Positions 1 through 9,258 are shown, counted from the first letter of the stretch. The stretch: 51,999 nucleotides of DNA from Methylobacterium sp. (GCF_028290105.1 NZ_JAQGKL010000203.1:1-51999); one strand, 5' to 3'. Numbers and translations: made by a program. Notes: generated from the sequence alone by a model not told the origin.

Positions 1-1
1 G

Positions 2-37
2 GTCCGTCGCGTGATGGCCTCGGGCGGCGGCGAGTAG
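2..37 (+). CDS. Possible C-terminal end of a truncated upstream gene
   Basis: One frame runs open from the window edge and ends in TAG just before the ffh ribosome binding site. It would encode about eleven residues, ending ASGGGE. Nothing in so short a piece identifies a family. It is listed only because an upstream gene ending 7 bases before ffh would suggest co-transcription with it. Confidence 0.25.
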   Translation, partial: VRRVMASGGGE

Positions 38-44
38 GATCAGC

Positions 45-1610
45 ATGTTCGAAGGCCTGTCGGAACGCCTCTCCGGTATCCTCGATACGCTCACGCGCCG
101 CGGCGCGCTGACCGAAGAGGACGTCAACGCCGCCCTGCGCGAGGTGCGTCGCGCCCTGCTCGAGGCCGACGTCGCGCTCGAGGTCGTGCGCTCCTTCATC
201 GACAAGACGCGCACCCGCGCGGTCGGGGCGAATGTCGTCAAGTCGGTGACGCCCGGCCAGATGGTCGTCAAGATCGTCCATGACCAGCTCGTCGAGATGC
301 TGGGCTCGGATGCCGAGGTCATCGACCTCAATGCGCCGGCGCCCGTCGCCATCCTGATGGTCGGCCTGCAGGGCTCGGGCAAGACCACCACCACCGCCAA
401 GATCGCCCGCCGGCTGGTGTCGCGCGACAAGCGCCGGGTGCTGCTGGCCTCCCTCGACACCCGCCGCCCGGCGGCGATGGAGCAACTCGCGATCCTCGCC
501 AAGCAGGTCGAGGTCGAGTGCCTGCCCATCGTGGCGGGGCAGTCGGCGGTGCAGATCGCCCGGCGCGCCATGGACGCGGCGCGCCTCGGCGGCTTCGACG
601 TGGTCATGCTCGACACGGCCGGCCGCATCACCCTCGACGAAGCGCTGATGGCGGAGGCGGCCGAGGTCAAGGCCGCCACCAACCCGCACGAGGTGCTCCT
701 CGTGGCCGACGCGCTCACGGGTCAGGACGCGGTCAACACCGCCCGAGCCTTCGACGAGCGGCTCGGCGTCACCGGCATCGTGCTGACCCGGATGGACGGC
801 GATTCGCGCGGTGGCGCGGCGCTCTCCATGCGCGCCGTGACCGGCAAGCCGATCAAGCTCGTGGGCACGGGCGAGAAGGTCGACGCGCTGGAGGAGTTCC
901 ATCCCTCGCGCGTCGCCAACCGCATCCTCGGCATGGGCGACATCGTCAGCCTCGTCGAGAAGGCGGCCGAGACCATCGACCACGAGCAGGCGCTCCGCAC
1001 CGCGGAGAAGATGCGCAAGGGCAAGTTCGACCTCGACGACCTGTCGATGCAGCTCGCCCAGATGGAGAAGATGGGCGGCATCGGCGGCCTGATGGGCATG
1101 CTGCCGGGCATGGGCCAGATGAAGAAGCAGGTCGAGAGCGCGAACCTCGACGAGAACATGTTCAAGCGCCAGCGCGCCATCATCTCGTCGATGACCGCGC
1201 AGGAGCGAAAGAATCCCGACATCCTCAAGAATTCCCGCAAGAAGCGCATCGCTGCGGGCTCGGGGACGAAGGTGGAGGAGCTCAACAAGCTCCTCAAGAT
1301 GCACCGGACCATGGCCGACATGATGAAGGCCATGGGCTCGGGCAAGCGCGGCATCGGGCAGGCCCTCGGCTCGATGTTCGGCATGGGCGCAGGCGGCGGC
1401 GGGATGAGCGGCATGCCCGGCCTGCCCCCCGGAATGGCGGAGCCGACGCCGGAGATGATCGCCGACATGCAGAAGCAACTCGGCGGCAAGCTCCCCCCGA
1501 TGCCTCCGGGCCTCGGGGCCAAGATGCCAGGCCTGCCCGGTCTTGGAGGACCGAAGGGTCCGGGCGGCCTGCCCGGCCTCGGCGGCTTCCCGTTCGGGAA
1601 GAAGAAGTAA
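45..1610 (+). CDS. ffh: Signal recognition particle GTPase Ffh (SRP54)
   Basis: Protein subunit of the signal recognition particle. It binds 4.5S RNA and signal sequences of nascent inner-membrane proteins and delivers ribosomes to FtsY. The 521-aa product has an N-terminal helical N domain (about 1-85), a G domain with P-loop GLQGSGKT (107-114) and DTAGR (190-194), and a methionine-rich M domain from about 320. The last 75 residues are a Gly/Pro/Met-rich tail ending in FGKKK, longer than in E. coli Ffh. The ATG follows TAGGA at a good spacing. rpsP follows 112 bp later on the same strand, a common neighbour. Confidence 0.98.
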   Translation: MFEGLSERLSGILDTLTRRGALTEEDVNAALREVRRALLEADVALEVVRSFIDKTRTRAVGANVVKSVTPGQMVVKIVHDQLVEMLGSDAEVIDLNAPAPVAILMVGLQGSGKTTTTAKIARRLVSRDKRRVLLASLDTRRPAAMEQLAILAKQVEVECLPIVAGQSAVQIARRAMDAARLGGFDVVMLDTAGRITLDEALMAEAAEVKAATNPHEVLLVADALTGQDAVNTARAFDERLGVTGIVLTRMDGDSRGGAALSMRAVTGKPIKLVGTGEKVDALEEFHPSRVANRILGMGDIVSLVEKAAETIDHEQALRTAEKMRKGKFDLDDLSMQLAQMEKMGGIGGLMGMLPGMGQMKKQVESANLDENMFKRQRAIISSMTAQERKNPDILKNSRKKRIAAGSGTKVEELNKLLKMHRTMADMMKAMGSGKRGIGQALGSMFGMGAGGGGMSGMPGLPPGMAEPTPEMIADMQKQLGGKLPPMPPGLGAKMPGLPGLGGPKGPGGLPGLGGFPFGKKK

Positions 1611-1722
1611 CCCGGGGCGCCGGTGGGCAGCGACGAGCGAAGGGGACGACACAACCCGCCTCCGCTCATCACTGCCCATCGGTCGCCTCAGACGAAGCAC
1701 CTACCCCCTCTCAGGAGAAACC

Positions 1723-2085
1723 ATGTCCCTCAAGATCCGTCTCACCCGTGGTGGCGCCAAGAAGCGCCCGTACTACCGCATCGTCGTCGCCGACGCCCGC
1801 GCCCCCCGCGATGGCCGCTTCATCGACAAGGTCGGCGTCTACGATCCCATGAAGCCGAAGGATGATCCGGCCCGTATCGTTCTCGAGGCCGACAAGATCC
1901 AGGCCTGGCTCGCCAAGGGCGCCCAGCCCACCGATCGCGTGCTGCGCTTCCTCGATGCCGCCGGCCTCGCCAAGCGTCCGGCGCGCAACAACCCGCAGAA
2001 GGCCGAGCCGGGCGAGAAGGCCAAGGAGCGCGCCGCCAAGCGCGCCGAGAAGGCCGCCGCCCCGGCCGAAGACGCCGCGGCCTGA
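1723..2085 (+). CDS. rpsP: 30S ribosomal protein S16
   Basis: Small-subunit protein needed for early 16S rRNA folding. The 120-aa product begins [20 protein letters not shown], the typical S16 start, and carries the conserved [12 protein letters not shown] segment. The last 30 residues are a Lys/Ala/Glu-rich extension beyond the usual 80-90-residue core, as is common in alphaproteobacteria. The frame is open further upstream, but this ATG has AGGAG directly before it and matches the family start. It is followed by rimM after 15 bp, so the two are probably co-transcribed. Confidence 0.98.
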   Translation: MSLKIRLTRGGAKKRPYYRIVVADARAPRDGRFIDKVGVYDPMKPKDDPARIVLEADKIQAWLAKGAQPTDRVLRFLDAAGLAKRPARNNPQKAEPGEKAKERAAKRAEKAAAPAEDAAA

Positions 2086-2100
2086 GGCTGAGGTCCGCGC

Positions 2101-2787
2101 ATGGCTCGCCGTCCCGGAGGCAACACACCCCACGGTGACGGCGGCCGCCGTGCGCGGCCCGGCCGCATCGGCAGCGAGGCGGCCACCTCGGCCCACCGGC
2201 CGAAGCTGGACGTCGACATCGCCCTGCCCGAGACAGACCCGAGCCTCGTCCGGATGGGCGAGTTCGGACGGGCCCACGGCCTCAACGGTGAAGTCCGCCT
2301 GAAATCCTACACCGGCGATCCGCAGGCCATCGGAGCCTACGGGCCGTTGATCGGCGGCGACGGGCGCCGGGTCGAGCTGACCGACCTGCGCCGGGCCGGC
2401 GGGGCGTCTGCGGACCTGCTCGTCGTGCGCGTGAAGGGCGTGGCGGACCGGACCGGCGCCGAGGCGTTGAACCGCCTCGCCCTCTACCTGCCGCGCGAAC
2501 GCCTCGGCATCGCTGCGGACGAGGACGAGTTCTTCACCGCCGATCTCGTTGGCCTGACCGTGATCGATACGGCAGGCGTCGTGCTCGGCACCGTCGCGGA
2601 CGTGCCGAATTACGGCGGCGGCGATCTCCTGGAGATCAAGCCGGCGCTCGGCGGTGCCACCGCGCTCCTGCCCTTCACCAAGACCTTTGTGCCGACGCTG
2701 CAGATCGCCGAGGGACGGATCGTGGTCGATCCGCCGGAAGACCTTTTTGCGCCGGCCGGACCGCGCCCGCCCGACGAGCCGATCTGA
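2101..2787 (+). CDS. rimM: Ribosome maturation factor RimM
   Basis: RimM assists maturation of the 30S head and binds S19. The core begins at about residue 49 with LVRMGEFGRAHGLNGEVRLK. The RimM N domain is followed by the PRC-barrel domain (FFTADLVGLTVID, then LLPFTKTFVPTLQIAEGRIVVDPPEDL). About 48 residues of Arg/Gly-rich sequence precede the core. No better internal start was found, so the extension may be real or the true start may be a missed non-ATG codon. In most bacteria trmD follows directly; here two - strand genes intervene. Confidence 0.93.
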   Translation: MARRPGGNTPHGDGGRRARPGRIGSEAATSAHRPKLDVDIALPETDPSLVRMGEFGRAHGLNGEVRLKSYTGDPQAIGAYGPLIGGDGRRVELTDLRRAGGASADLLVVRVKGVADRTGAEALNRLALYLPRERLGIAADEDEFFTADLVGLTVIDTAGVVLGTVADVPNYGGGDLLEIKPALGGATALLPFTKTFVPTLQIAEGRIVVDPPEDLFAPAGPRPPDEPI

Positions 2788-2827
2788 GCGCAGGCGGCGC
2801 TCGAACGTTCATCCGCGCCAGCCGCAC

Positions 2828-4408
2828 TCAGGTGGCCCCGATCGGGTGCCAACCTGCCTCATGCCCCGTCGCTTCGCTACCGCGCGGCGCCGACCGGGTC
2901 TGATTTCGCCCAGCGGCCTTTGCCTCGTAGAGCGCGGCGTCGGCGTGCCGGTACAGGTCGGACGGACCGGCGGAATCGCTGGCCCAAGGCCCGGTGCTCG
3001 CAAGCCCGATGCTCACCGTGATCGCCCCGGGACGGATGCCCGCTGGGACGACGGCCAGCTTTGCGACCTCCGCATGGACCTTGTCGGCGATGCGCCGTGC
3101 CCCGGCCTCGTCCGTCTCGGGGAGGAGCATCACGAACTCCTCGCCACCGACACGGCAGACGAGATCGTCCGGGCGGTGGACGCTCGCCGTCAGGCAGCGC
3201 GCCAGCCCGATCAGCACCGTGTCGCCGACCGAATGGCCGTGCCGGTCGTTGACGGCCTTGAAGTGATCGGCATCGATGACGAGCAGGGCGCGGGGACGTG
3301 CCGGATCGGACGGGCCATTCCAGGCACGGGCCATCTCCGCCTCGAAACGGCGTCGGTTCGGAAGGCCCGTGAGGGCGTCGGTCAGCGACAGGCGGGACAG
3401 TTCGACCTGCATCAGGGCACGCTGGCGCAATTCGCGTCCGAACAGGAGCGACAAGCTGATCGTGAGTCCGCACAGGGCCAGCACCGTCAACCCGATGACA
3501 AGCGCCTTCGTGCGCCATTCGGCTTCGATCTCGTGTGTGGCAAGCGCGACGTTGAGGATGAGAGGCAGCGTGCCGACGCCCGTGAAGGCGTAGAGGCGCC
3601 GGACACCGTCACGCACGGAATCCCCCACGAACAGGCCGCTTCCGTCGCGCCGGAATCGCTCGAACGTGGGGGCGCCGGCGATGTTCGCACCGATGTCCGC
3701 CTCGACGCTCGGGTGGCGCATCAGGCGCGTCCCGTCACTCAGGTAGAGGTTGATCGCGCCGCTCGTCCCAAGCGCGATATTCTCGAACAGCCGGCTGAAG
3801 TAGGACAGCTTCAGCGACGCGGACACGACACCGCCGAAGCTGCCATCCGGCTTGTCGATGCGCCGGCTGAGAACCACCACGGGAACGCCCAGGAGGCGGG
3901 AGACGATCGGCCGGCTGATGACGAGCCCGAGATCGGCGCGCTTCGCATGGGCCTGGAAGTAATCCCGGTCGGCGTTGTTGAGCGTGCGGGCAGGCATCGC
4001 GTTCGATTCGATGATCGTATCGCCGTGCTCGTCGACGACGAGCATCACGCCCATGTCCGTGGCGGTGGCGGCGCGATCGAACAGGACGAGTTGGCGCAGT
4101 TCCGGACTGATCTCGGCGATCCCCGGGGCCGACAGGTTGTCGATGACGGCGCGCAGGGAAAGATCGATGATCTCCATGTTGCGGGCGACATCGCGCTCGA
4201 TCACCTGGAGCAGGTTGCGGGAGGTCTGGGTGGCCGTCGCCCAGGCGTCGTTGCGCAGGTCGAGCAGCATCAGCCCCGAGATCACGAGCATGCCGATGGG
4301 CGCCAGCACACCGAGGACGATCCAGGTGCGCGCCGAACGGAGCCATCGGTCGAGTCGAGGTGGCAGACGCATGGTGAGCCGTGCCGTCATTCGAGGACCC
4401 CACGGCAT
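2828..4408 (-). CDS. Membrane diguanylate cyclase with extracytoplasmic Cache sensor
   Basis: Predicted to make cyclic di-GMP from two GTP in response to an external ligand. A first membrane segment lies at about residues 28-47. A periplasmic dCache/PDC-type domain follows, with the DRDYFQAH motif. A second membrane helix precedes a GGDEF domain. The catalytic signature reads GGEEF (about 421-425), an active variant. RPDD five residues before it matches the RxxD inhibitory I-site, so product inhibition is expected. The start is uncertain: an ATG 18 bp further in (4390) is equally possible and neither has a clear Shine-Dalgarno. The gene sits against the strand of rimM and trmD, with no partner phosphodiesterase nearby. 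Confidence 0.92.
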   Translation of the reverse strand: MPWGPRMTARLTMRLPPRLDRWLRSARTWIVLGVLAPIGMLVISGLMLLDLRNDAWATATQTSRNLLQVIERDVARNMEIIDLSLRAVIDNLSAPGIAEISPELRQLVLFDRAATATDMGVMLVVDEHGDTIIESNAMPARTLNNADRDYFQAHAKRADLGLVISRPIVSRLLGVPVVVLSRRIDKPDGSFGGVVSASLKLSYFSRLFENIALGTSGAINLYLSDGTRLMRHPSVEADIGANIAGAPTFERFRRDGSGLFVGDSVRDGVRRLYAFTGVGTLPLILNVALATHEIEAEWRTKALVIGLTVLALCGLTISLSLLFGRELRQRALMQVELSRLSLTDALTGLPNRRRFEAEMARAWNGPSDPARPRALLVIDADHFKAVNDRHGHSVGDTVLIGLARCLTASVHRPDDLVCRVGGEEFVMLLPETDEAGARRIADKVHAEVAKLAVVPAGIRPGAITVSIGLASTGPWASDSAGPSDLYRHADAALYEAKAAGRNQTRSAPRGSEATGHEAGWHPIGAT

Positions 4409-4473
4409 TCGTCACACGCCAATCCCTAAGCGACGCTTGCACGTCGAGGCGATATTGGTGCGACCCTCACAAC

Positions 4474-5220
4474 CTAACGCATGCGCGCCGCGCCGCGCGT
4501 GGTCTCGTCCCGGCAAGGCCGAATCGAACCCGGCGCCGGCCGCGCGTCGGGTGCCGGCGCCTCGAAGGTCGCGAGGTAGCCAACCCCTCCGTCGAGGGTG
4601 GTGAAGCCGGTGGGGCGGTAGCCGGCGGCGGCGAGTTCGCAGGCGAGTAGCGCCGGCGGCGTGCCGTGGCGGGCCGGCACGTCGTCGGCATCGACGATGC
4701 CGACGCGTCCGCCGGGCTTCATCGCGGCGGCGAGGTTGTGGAGCAGGCCGAAGGGCTGGGCGATCTCGTGGTACATGTGGACCAGCACGGCGGCGTCGAG
4801 GGAGCCCCGCTGCAGACGGGGGTCGTGCGGCTCGCCCCGAACCACCGTGACGTTGGCGAGCCCCAGCTTCGCGATCCGGGTTTCGAGACCGGCAAGGTAG
4901 CGCGGCGTCACGTCCTCGGCAAAGACCCGGCCCTCCGGCCCGACACGCTCGGCGAGCCTCACGGTGTAGTAGCCGCTGCCGGCGCCGAGATCGGCGATGC
5001 TTTCGCCGGGGGACAACCGCATCAGCCGCGCGACCTGCCCGACCTCGTCCACCGAATCGCGCTGCTTCTCCGAGGCCCAGAGCGGCGCGACGATCTCGGC
5101 CACCGGCCGGTCGGGCTTCGGGAAGGCCTCGGCCGGCGCACCGGGCGGGGCGAGGGGCTCGGCCGCCGTGGCGGGCGCGAGCATCAGGATGCAGACGAGG
5201 GGCAGCCAGGAGCGGATCAT
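4474..5220 (-). CDS. Class I SAM-dependent methyltransferase with apparent signal peptide
   Basis: The 248-aa product has a SAM-binding Rossmann fold. Motif I is DLGAGSGYY (about 77-85), an acidic strand-2 end follows ([11 protein letters not shown]), and [13 protein letters not shown] resembles motif IV. From the chosen start it begins [22 protein letters not shown], which looks like a Sec signal peptide with cleavage after ATAA. The frame is open for 22 more codons, but those residues are not hydrophobic and this start gives the clean signal. The substrate is unknown. It lies 71 bp from the divergent trmD start. Export of a SAM enzyme would be odd, so the leader could instead be a membrane anchor. 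Confidence 0.8.
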   Translation of the reverse strand: MIRSWLPLVCILMLAPATAAEPLAPPGAPAEAFPKPDRPVAEIVAPLWASEKQRDSVDEVGQVARLMRLSPGESIADLGAGSGYYTVRLAERVGPEGRVFAEDVTPRYLAGLETRIAKLGLANVTVVRGEPHDPRLQRGSLDAAVLVHMYHEIAQPFGLLHNLAAAMKPGGRVGIVDADDVPARHGTPPALLACELAAAGYRPTGFTTLDGGVGYLATFEAPAPDARPAPGSIRPCRDETTRGAARMR

Positions 5221-5291
5221 GCCGGGACAACAGCCCGCCGGCCCATCGGTGCCACGTTGACCGCGCAGCGTGCGGCACGCCATCAAGCGCC

Positions 5292-6002
5292 ATGACCACC
5301 GCGACGCCGCCGACCTGGAACGCCACCATCCTCACCCTCTACCCGGAGATGTTTCCGGGCCCGCTCGGGCTCTCGCTCTCGGGGGATGCCCTGGCGCGCG
5401 GCACCTGGGGGCTGGAGGCCCGCGATATCCGCGAGCATGGCCTCGGCCGCCATCGCGCGGTGGACGACACGCCGGCGGGCGGCGGCGCCGGCATGGTCCT
5501 GCGCTGCGATGTGCTGGGGGCCGCCATCGACGCCGCCTCGGGCCCTGACGATCCCCGCCCGCGCCTTCTCATGAGCCCGCGCGGACAACCCCTGACCCAG
5601 GCCCGCGTCCGGCGCTTGAGCGAGGGACCGGGAATCGTCGTCGTCTGCGGCCGTTTCGAGGGGGTGGACGAACGCGTCATCGCGGGCCGTGGTCTCGAGG
5701 AGGTATCGATCGGCGACTACATCCTGTCCGGCGGCGAGATCGCCGCACTGGTGCTCCTCGATGCCTGCATCCGCCTCCTGCCGGGCGTGATGGGCAAGGT
5801 CGCCTCCGGCGAGGAGGAGAGCTTCGAGACCGGCCAGCTCGAATATCCGCACTACACGCGGCCCCGCGACTGGGAGGGCCGGGCGATTCCCGACGTGCTC
5901 ACCGGCGGCAATCACGGCGCCATCGCGGCGTGGCGCCGGGCGGAGGCCCTGCGCCTCACCCGCGAGCGCCGGCCGGATCTGCTGCGCAGGAACGAGGGCT
6001 GA
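5292..6002 (+). CDS. trmD: tRNA (guanine-37-N1)-methyltransferase TrmD
   Basis: Methylates G37 next to the anticodon with SAM, preventing +1 frameshifting. The 236-aa product has the SPOUT trefoil-knot region. It contains [12 protein letters not shown] near the N terminus, [22 protein letters not shown], the knot segment [16 protein letters not shown], and [15 protein letters not shown] with the tRNA-contacting linker. The length is normal. rplS, the usual next gene, is not present; serC follows after 129 bp. Confidence 0.98.
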   Translation: MTTATPPTWNATILTLYPEMFPGPLGLSLSGDALARGTWGLEARDIREHGLGRHRAVDDTPAGGGAGMVLRCDVLGAAIDAASGPDDPRPRLLMSPRGQPLTQARVRRLSEGPGIVVVCGRFEGVDERVIAGRGLEEVSIGDYILSGGEIAALVLLDACIRLLPGVMGKVASGEEESFETGQLEYPHYTRPRDWEGRAIPDVLTGGNHGAIAAWRRAEALRLTRERRPDLLRRNEG

Positions 6003-6131
6003 CCGCGCTTCGCGTGCGGATTGATCCGCTGCGGGGGCGCGGCTGCTTGCGTCTTGGCAATGGCGGGTTCATTGGCGTCTTCGGGATACTCCTCCCCGAC
6101 GAGGAGCTCTCATCTGTAAGGATGACGTCAC
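6003..6131 (+). promoter_or_regulatory. serC 5' leader with a hairpin near the start
   Basis: The intergenic region before serC contains a perfect 6-bp stem, CTCCTC/GAGGAG with a CCCGAC loop (6089-6106). It lies 11 bp before the AAGGAT Shine-Dalgarno. A conserved serC RNA motif upstream of serC is known in alphaproteobacteria, and this leader is in the right place. I matched only the position and a hairpin, not the family consensus. Confidence 0.35.
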
Positions 6132-7301
6132 GTGACCAACCGACCCGCCACGCGCCCCCGCGTGCCGTATTTTTCGTCCGGCCCCTGCACCAAGCGCCCG
6201 GGCTGGAGCCTGCAGGCCCTGGAGGGAGCGGCGCTGGGCCGCTCGCACCGTTCGGCCATCGGCAAGGCCAAGCTCAAGGAAGCCATCGACCTCACCCGCA
6301 GCGTGCTGCAGGTGCCGGCCGATTACCGGATTGGCATCGTGCCGGCCTCCGATACCGGCGCGGTCGAGATGGCGATGTGGTCGATGCTCGGCCCGAAGAC
6401 CGTCGAGGTCGTGGCCTGGGAGGCGTTCGGCCTGGAATGGGTCACCGACGCCCTGAAGGAACTCAAGATTTCGCCGCGCATCCATGTGGGCGAATACGGC
6501 GTGCTGCCCGACCTCTCGGCGGTCGACACGCAGCACAACGACGTGATCTTCACCTGGAACGGGACGGCGGCGGGCGTGCGCGTGCCGAACGCCGACTGGA
6601 TCGCGGCAGACCGCGAGGGCGTCACCCTCTGCGACGCCACCTCGGCCGCCTTCGCGATGCCGCTGGATTGGGAGAAGCTCGATGTCGTCACCTTCTCCTG
6701 GCAGAAGGTGATGGGCGGCGAGGCCGCGCACGGCATGATCGTGCTCTCGCCCCGCGCCGTGGCGCGCATCGAGGGCAACGTCCCGGCCTGGCCCGTGCCG
6801 AAGGTCTTCCGCATGGCCAAGGACGGCAAGCTCATCGAGGGTATCTTCAAGGGCGACACCATCAACACGCCCTCGATGCTCGCGGTGGAGGACTACCTCG
6901 ACACGCTGAAATGGGCGCAGGGCATCGGCGGCCTGCCCGCGTTGCATGCGCGCGCCGACGTCAACGCGAAGGTGATCCACGACTGGGTGGCACGCACCCC
7001 CTGGATCGGGCACCTGGCTGCCGATGACGGCACCTACAGCAACACCGGCGTCTGCCTCGTGATCACCGATCCGGACGTGCTCGCCCGGGGTGACGCCGCC
7101 GTGGGCGCGGTCGCCAAGGGCATTGCGGACAACCTCGACGCCGAGGGCATCGCCTACGATATCGGCGCCTATCGCGACGCGCCCGCCGGCCTGCGCATCT
7201 GGTGCGGCGGCACGGTGGAGCGCGCCGATCTCGAGGCCCTGACTCCGTGGCTCGACTGGGCCTTCGCCACCGAGAAGGCCAAGCTCGCCAGGGCGGCCTG
7301 A
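6132..7301 (+). CDS. serC: Phosphoserine aminotransferase SerC
   Basis: PLP enzyme that converts 3-phosphohydroxypyruvate and glutamate to phosphoserine in serine synthesis. It may also act on the pyridoxine precursor 3-hydroxy-4-phosphohydroxythreonine, for which pdxJ in this window acts downstream. The 389-aa product is of the alphaproteobacterial type: PYFSSGPCTKRPGW near the start, DATSAAFAMPLDW, and the PLP lysine in SWQKVMGGE at about residue 192. The GTG start is chosen because AAGGAT lies 8 bases before it and no in-frame ATG is better placed. serA, often its neighbour, is absent; a toxin-antitoxin pair follows. Confidence 0.95.
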   Translation: MTNRPATRPRVPYFSSGPCTKRPGWSLQALEGAALGRSHRSAIGKAKLKEAIDLTRSVLQVPADYRIGIVPASDTGAVEMAMWSMLGPKTVEVVAWEAFGLEWVTDALKELKISPRIHVGEYGVLPDLSAVDTQHNDVIFTWNGTAAGVRVPNADWIAADREGVTLCDATSAAFAMPLDWEKLDVVTFSWQKVMGGEAAHGMIVLSPRAVARIEGNVPAWPVPKVFRMAKDGKLIEGIFKGDTINTPSMLAVEDYLDTLKWAQGIGGLPALHARADVNAKVIHDWVARTPWIGHLAADDGTYSNTGVCLVITDPDVLARGDAAVGAVAKGIADNLDAEGIAYDIGAYRDAPAGLRIWCGGTVERADLEALTPWLDWAFATEKAKLARAA

Positions 7302-7568
7302 GGCGTCGGTCTTGAACTCAAGGTTGCCGCTCACGATTCCTAACCCCAAGCCGAAGCGCGCAGAGATCGGCGTTGAGAAACGCGAACTCGACGCGCTCCG
7401 GGTGCGCCGGCCCGATGCGATCGGCGTTCAGTTACTGGACACGGGGTGGAGACGGGCGCAGATGGCGAAATTCCCCAGGATGCACCGGGTACGGGCAGCA
7501 CGGTTCTGACAGGCTTGCCACGAAGCGGTTGCCCGGTGATCCTGAAGACACGATTCAGGAGTTGTACG
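7302..7568. other. Non-coding stretch between serC and the toxin-antitoxin pair
   Basis: No convincing gene was seen. A 65-codon frame across it lacks a family signature and a good ribosome binding site. GATCGGCGTT occurs twice (7365-7374 and 7419-7428), 54 bp apart, and CTTGA/TCAAG forms a short palindrome near 7314. The stretch could hold the hicB promoter or decayed sequence. Confidence 0.4.
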
Positions 7569-7790
7569 ATGCTTCGTCACGCCGTCATTCGCTGCTCCTG
7601 GGACCCGGATGCCGGCGTCTGGTTCGTGCAGGAAACCGACATCCCAGGCCTCGTCACGGAGGCGCCGACCCTCGACGTCTTACGCGCGAAGCTGCCCGGC
7701 ATGGTTCGCGATCTCATTGACGAGGATAGCGAAATCGAGCTCGACCTCATCGCCTATGCGCACGATCGGGTGCGGGTCGAGGCTGCCTGA
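7569..7790 (+). CDS. DUF1902 / HicB-like antitoxin
   Basis: The 73-aa product contains the DUF1902 pattern, a partial RNase H-like HicB fold: an AVIRCSWDPDAGVWF strand, then DIPGLVTEAPTLDVLRAKLP and a helix rich in Asp/Glu. Proteins of this family usually accompany HicA toxins and neutralise them. The short form lacks a recognisable DNA-binding domain, so autoregulation may need another factor or the complex. AGGAG stands 8 bases before the ATG. hicA follows after 111 bp, giving the antitoxin-first order, the reverse of E. coli hicAB. Confidence 0.8.
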   Translation: MLRHAVIRCSWDPDAGVWFVQETDIPGLVTEAPTLDVLRAKLPGMVRDLIDEDSEIELDLIAYAHDRVRVEAA

Positions 7791-7842
7791 GATCCAAGAC
7801 ACTCGGACCGCCGCAGGATAAATCAAGAAACGGTGTCAAAAC

Positions 7843-7871
7843 TTGAAATATGTTCCTACGATCGTGAACAT
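7843..7871 (+). promoter_or_regulatory. Candidate hicA promoter overlapped by a palindrome
   Basis: TTGAAA (7843-7848), a 17-bp spacer and GAACAT (7866-7871) form a plausible sigma-70 type promoter, although the -10 is weak. The arms ATGTTC (7850-7855) and GAACAT (7866-7871) are perfect inverted repeats across spacer and -10, and ACGATCGT between them is itself palindromic. The local sequence is much more AT-rich than its surroundings. Confidence 0.45.
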
Positions 7872-7901
7872 CTCAGGATTGTTTGGAGTGCAGGTTAGCG
7901 C

Positions 7902-8096
7902 GTGACGGACTTTACTCCAGACCTGAAGAAGCTGTTGCGGAAAAGTGGGTACGTATTCTGGCGCAGCGGTCGAGGCGATCACGAGATCTGGCGTCACGAT
8001 GAGACCGGACGAAAGGTGGTCGTCGACAATGCCATCAAGTCACGCCACACAGCCAACGGCGTCCTAAAGCAGGCTGGCCTCGCCAAGGCGTTCTGA
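7902..8096 (+). CDS. HicA-family mRNA interferase toxin
   Basis: The 64-aa product fits the compact dsRBD-like HicA fold. It has an N-terminal helix ([13 protein letters not shown]), then [10 protein letters not shown] in place of the classical GSHH motif, with His27 the likely catalytic residue. It ends [19 protein letters not shown], typical of the alphaproteobacterial HicA subgroup. Such toxins cleave mRNA and are held inactive by the cognate antitoxin, here the DUF1902 protein upstream. The GTG start is preceded by GGAG and AGGT. The gene is intact. Confidence 0.82.
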   Translation: MTDFTPDLKKLLRKSGYVFWRSGRGDHEIWRHDETGRKVVVDNAIKSRHTANGVLKQAGLAKAF

Positions 8097-8105
8097 CGTA
8101 AACGC

Positions 8106-8138
8106 GGGGACGCGGAGGCCTTCCGGCCTCGAAGCCCC
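8106..8138 (+). other. Hairpin between hicA and mtnA
   Basis: GAGGCC/GGCCTC with a TTCC loop (8115-8130) forms a perfect 6-bp stem, and GGGG/CCCC outside it can extend the structure. No T-run follows, so it is not a classical terminator. It could insulate mtnA from hicA transcription or be part of the mtnA leader. Confidence 0.4.
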
Positions 8139-8160
8139 CACGAGCATCCGGACGCGCGGC

Positions 8161-9258
8161 ATGAAGATCGACGGCAAGCCCTACCGCACCATCTTCCCCG
8201 CCGAGGACGGGGCCTCCGTGGCGGTGATCGACCAGACGCGGCTGCCTTTCGCCTTCGAGCTGAAGACGCTCGTCACCCTCGACGACGCGGCGGTGGCGAT
8301 CCGAACCATGGTGGTGCGCGGTGCGCCGCTGATCGGCGTCACGGCGGCCTATGGGCTGGCGCTCGGGCTGCGCGACGACGCATCCGAGGCCGGCCTCGAC
8401 CGGGCGGTGGCGACGCTCGCCGCCACGCGACCCACCGCGATCAACCTGCGCTGGGCCCTCGACCGGGTCGCGGCCAAGCTCCGCACGGTGCCGGAGGCGG
8501 AACGCGCCGGCTTCGCCTACGCGGAGGCCGGCCGCATCGCCGAGGAGGACGTGGAAAGCTGCCACGCCATCGGCGTCCACGGGGCTCGGATCCTGAGCGA
8601 CCTGCACCGCAAGACGGGGCGGACCGTCAACGTCCTGACCCATTGCAACGCCGGCTGGCTCGCAACGGTGGATTGGGGCACGGCGCTCGCGCCGATCTAC
8701 GTGGCCCACGATGCCGGGATGCCCGTCCACGTCTACGTGGACGAGACCCGCCCGCGGAACCAGGGCGCGGCGCTCACCGCCTTCGAGCTCAACGCGCACG
8801 GCGTGCCCCACACGGTGATCGCCGACAATGCCGGCGGGCACCTGATGCAGCACGGGGCCATCGACGTCTGCATCGTCGGCTCCGACCGCACGACGGCCTC
8901 CGGTGACGTCTGCAACAAGATCGGCACCTACCTGAAGGCGCTGGCGGCCACCGACAACCGCGTGCCGTTCTACGCCGCCCTGCCCTTCTCGACGATCGAT
9001 TGGACCCTGAACGACGGCGTCGCCGAGATCCCGATCGAGGAGCGTGACGGCCGCGAGGTCACCCACCTGACCGGACGCCTCGCCGATGGGGGCTTTGCCA
9101 CGATCGAGGTCGTCTCGCCCGGCAGCCCGGTCGCCAACCCCGCCTTCGACGTGACGCCGGCCCGCCTCGTCACCGGCATCATCACCGAGCGCGGTGTGGC
9201 ATCCGCCGATGCCGAGGGGCTGCTGTCGCTCTATCCGGAGCGTCGCAGGGCGGCTTGA
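8161..9258 (+). CDS. mtnA: S-methyl-5-thioribose-1-phosphate isomerase MtnA
   Basis: Isomerises 5-methylthioribose-1-phosphate to methylthioribulose-1-phosphate in methionine salvage from methylthioadenosine. The 365-aa product belongs to the eIF2B-alpha-like family. Markers are [36 protein letters not shown] with the catalytic cysteine, [10 protein letters not shown], and [18 protein letters not shown] containing the catalytic aspartate. The length is normal. No other methionine-salvage gene is visible. Its stop lies 4 bp from the stop of the convergent MaoC gene. Confidence 0.97.
   Translation: MKIDGKPYRTIFPAEDGASVAVIDQTRLPFAFELKTLVTLDDAAVAIRTMVVRGAPLIGVTAAYGLALGLRDDASEAGLDRAVATLAATRPTAINLRWALDRVAAKLRTVPEAERAGFAYAEAGRIAEEDVESCHAIGVHGARILSDLHRKTGRTVNVLTHCNAGWLATVDWGTALAPIYVAHDAGMPVHVYVDETRPRNQGAALTAFELNAHGVPHTVIADNAGGHLMQHGAIDVCIVGSDRTTASGDVCNKIGTYLKALAATDNRVPFYAALPFSTIDWTLNDGVAEIPIEERDGREVTHLTGRLADGGFATIEVVSPGSPVANPAFDVTPARLVTGIITERGVASADAEGLLSLYPERRRAA

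Noticed and set aside
2654..4429. 591-codon + strand open frame
   Set aside because: Antisense to the diguanylate cyclase, whose Cache and GGDEF domains are unmistakable.
4515..4550. tRNA-like T-loop (GGGTTCGATTCGG on the - strand)
   Set aside because: No pairing acceptor or anticodon arms could be drawn, and it is coding sequence at the end of the methyltransferase gene.
7312..7509. 65-codon open frame between serC and hicB
   Set aside because: No ribosome binding site, no recognisable domain, and composition like the non-coding flank.
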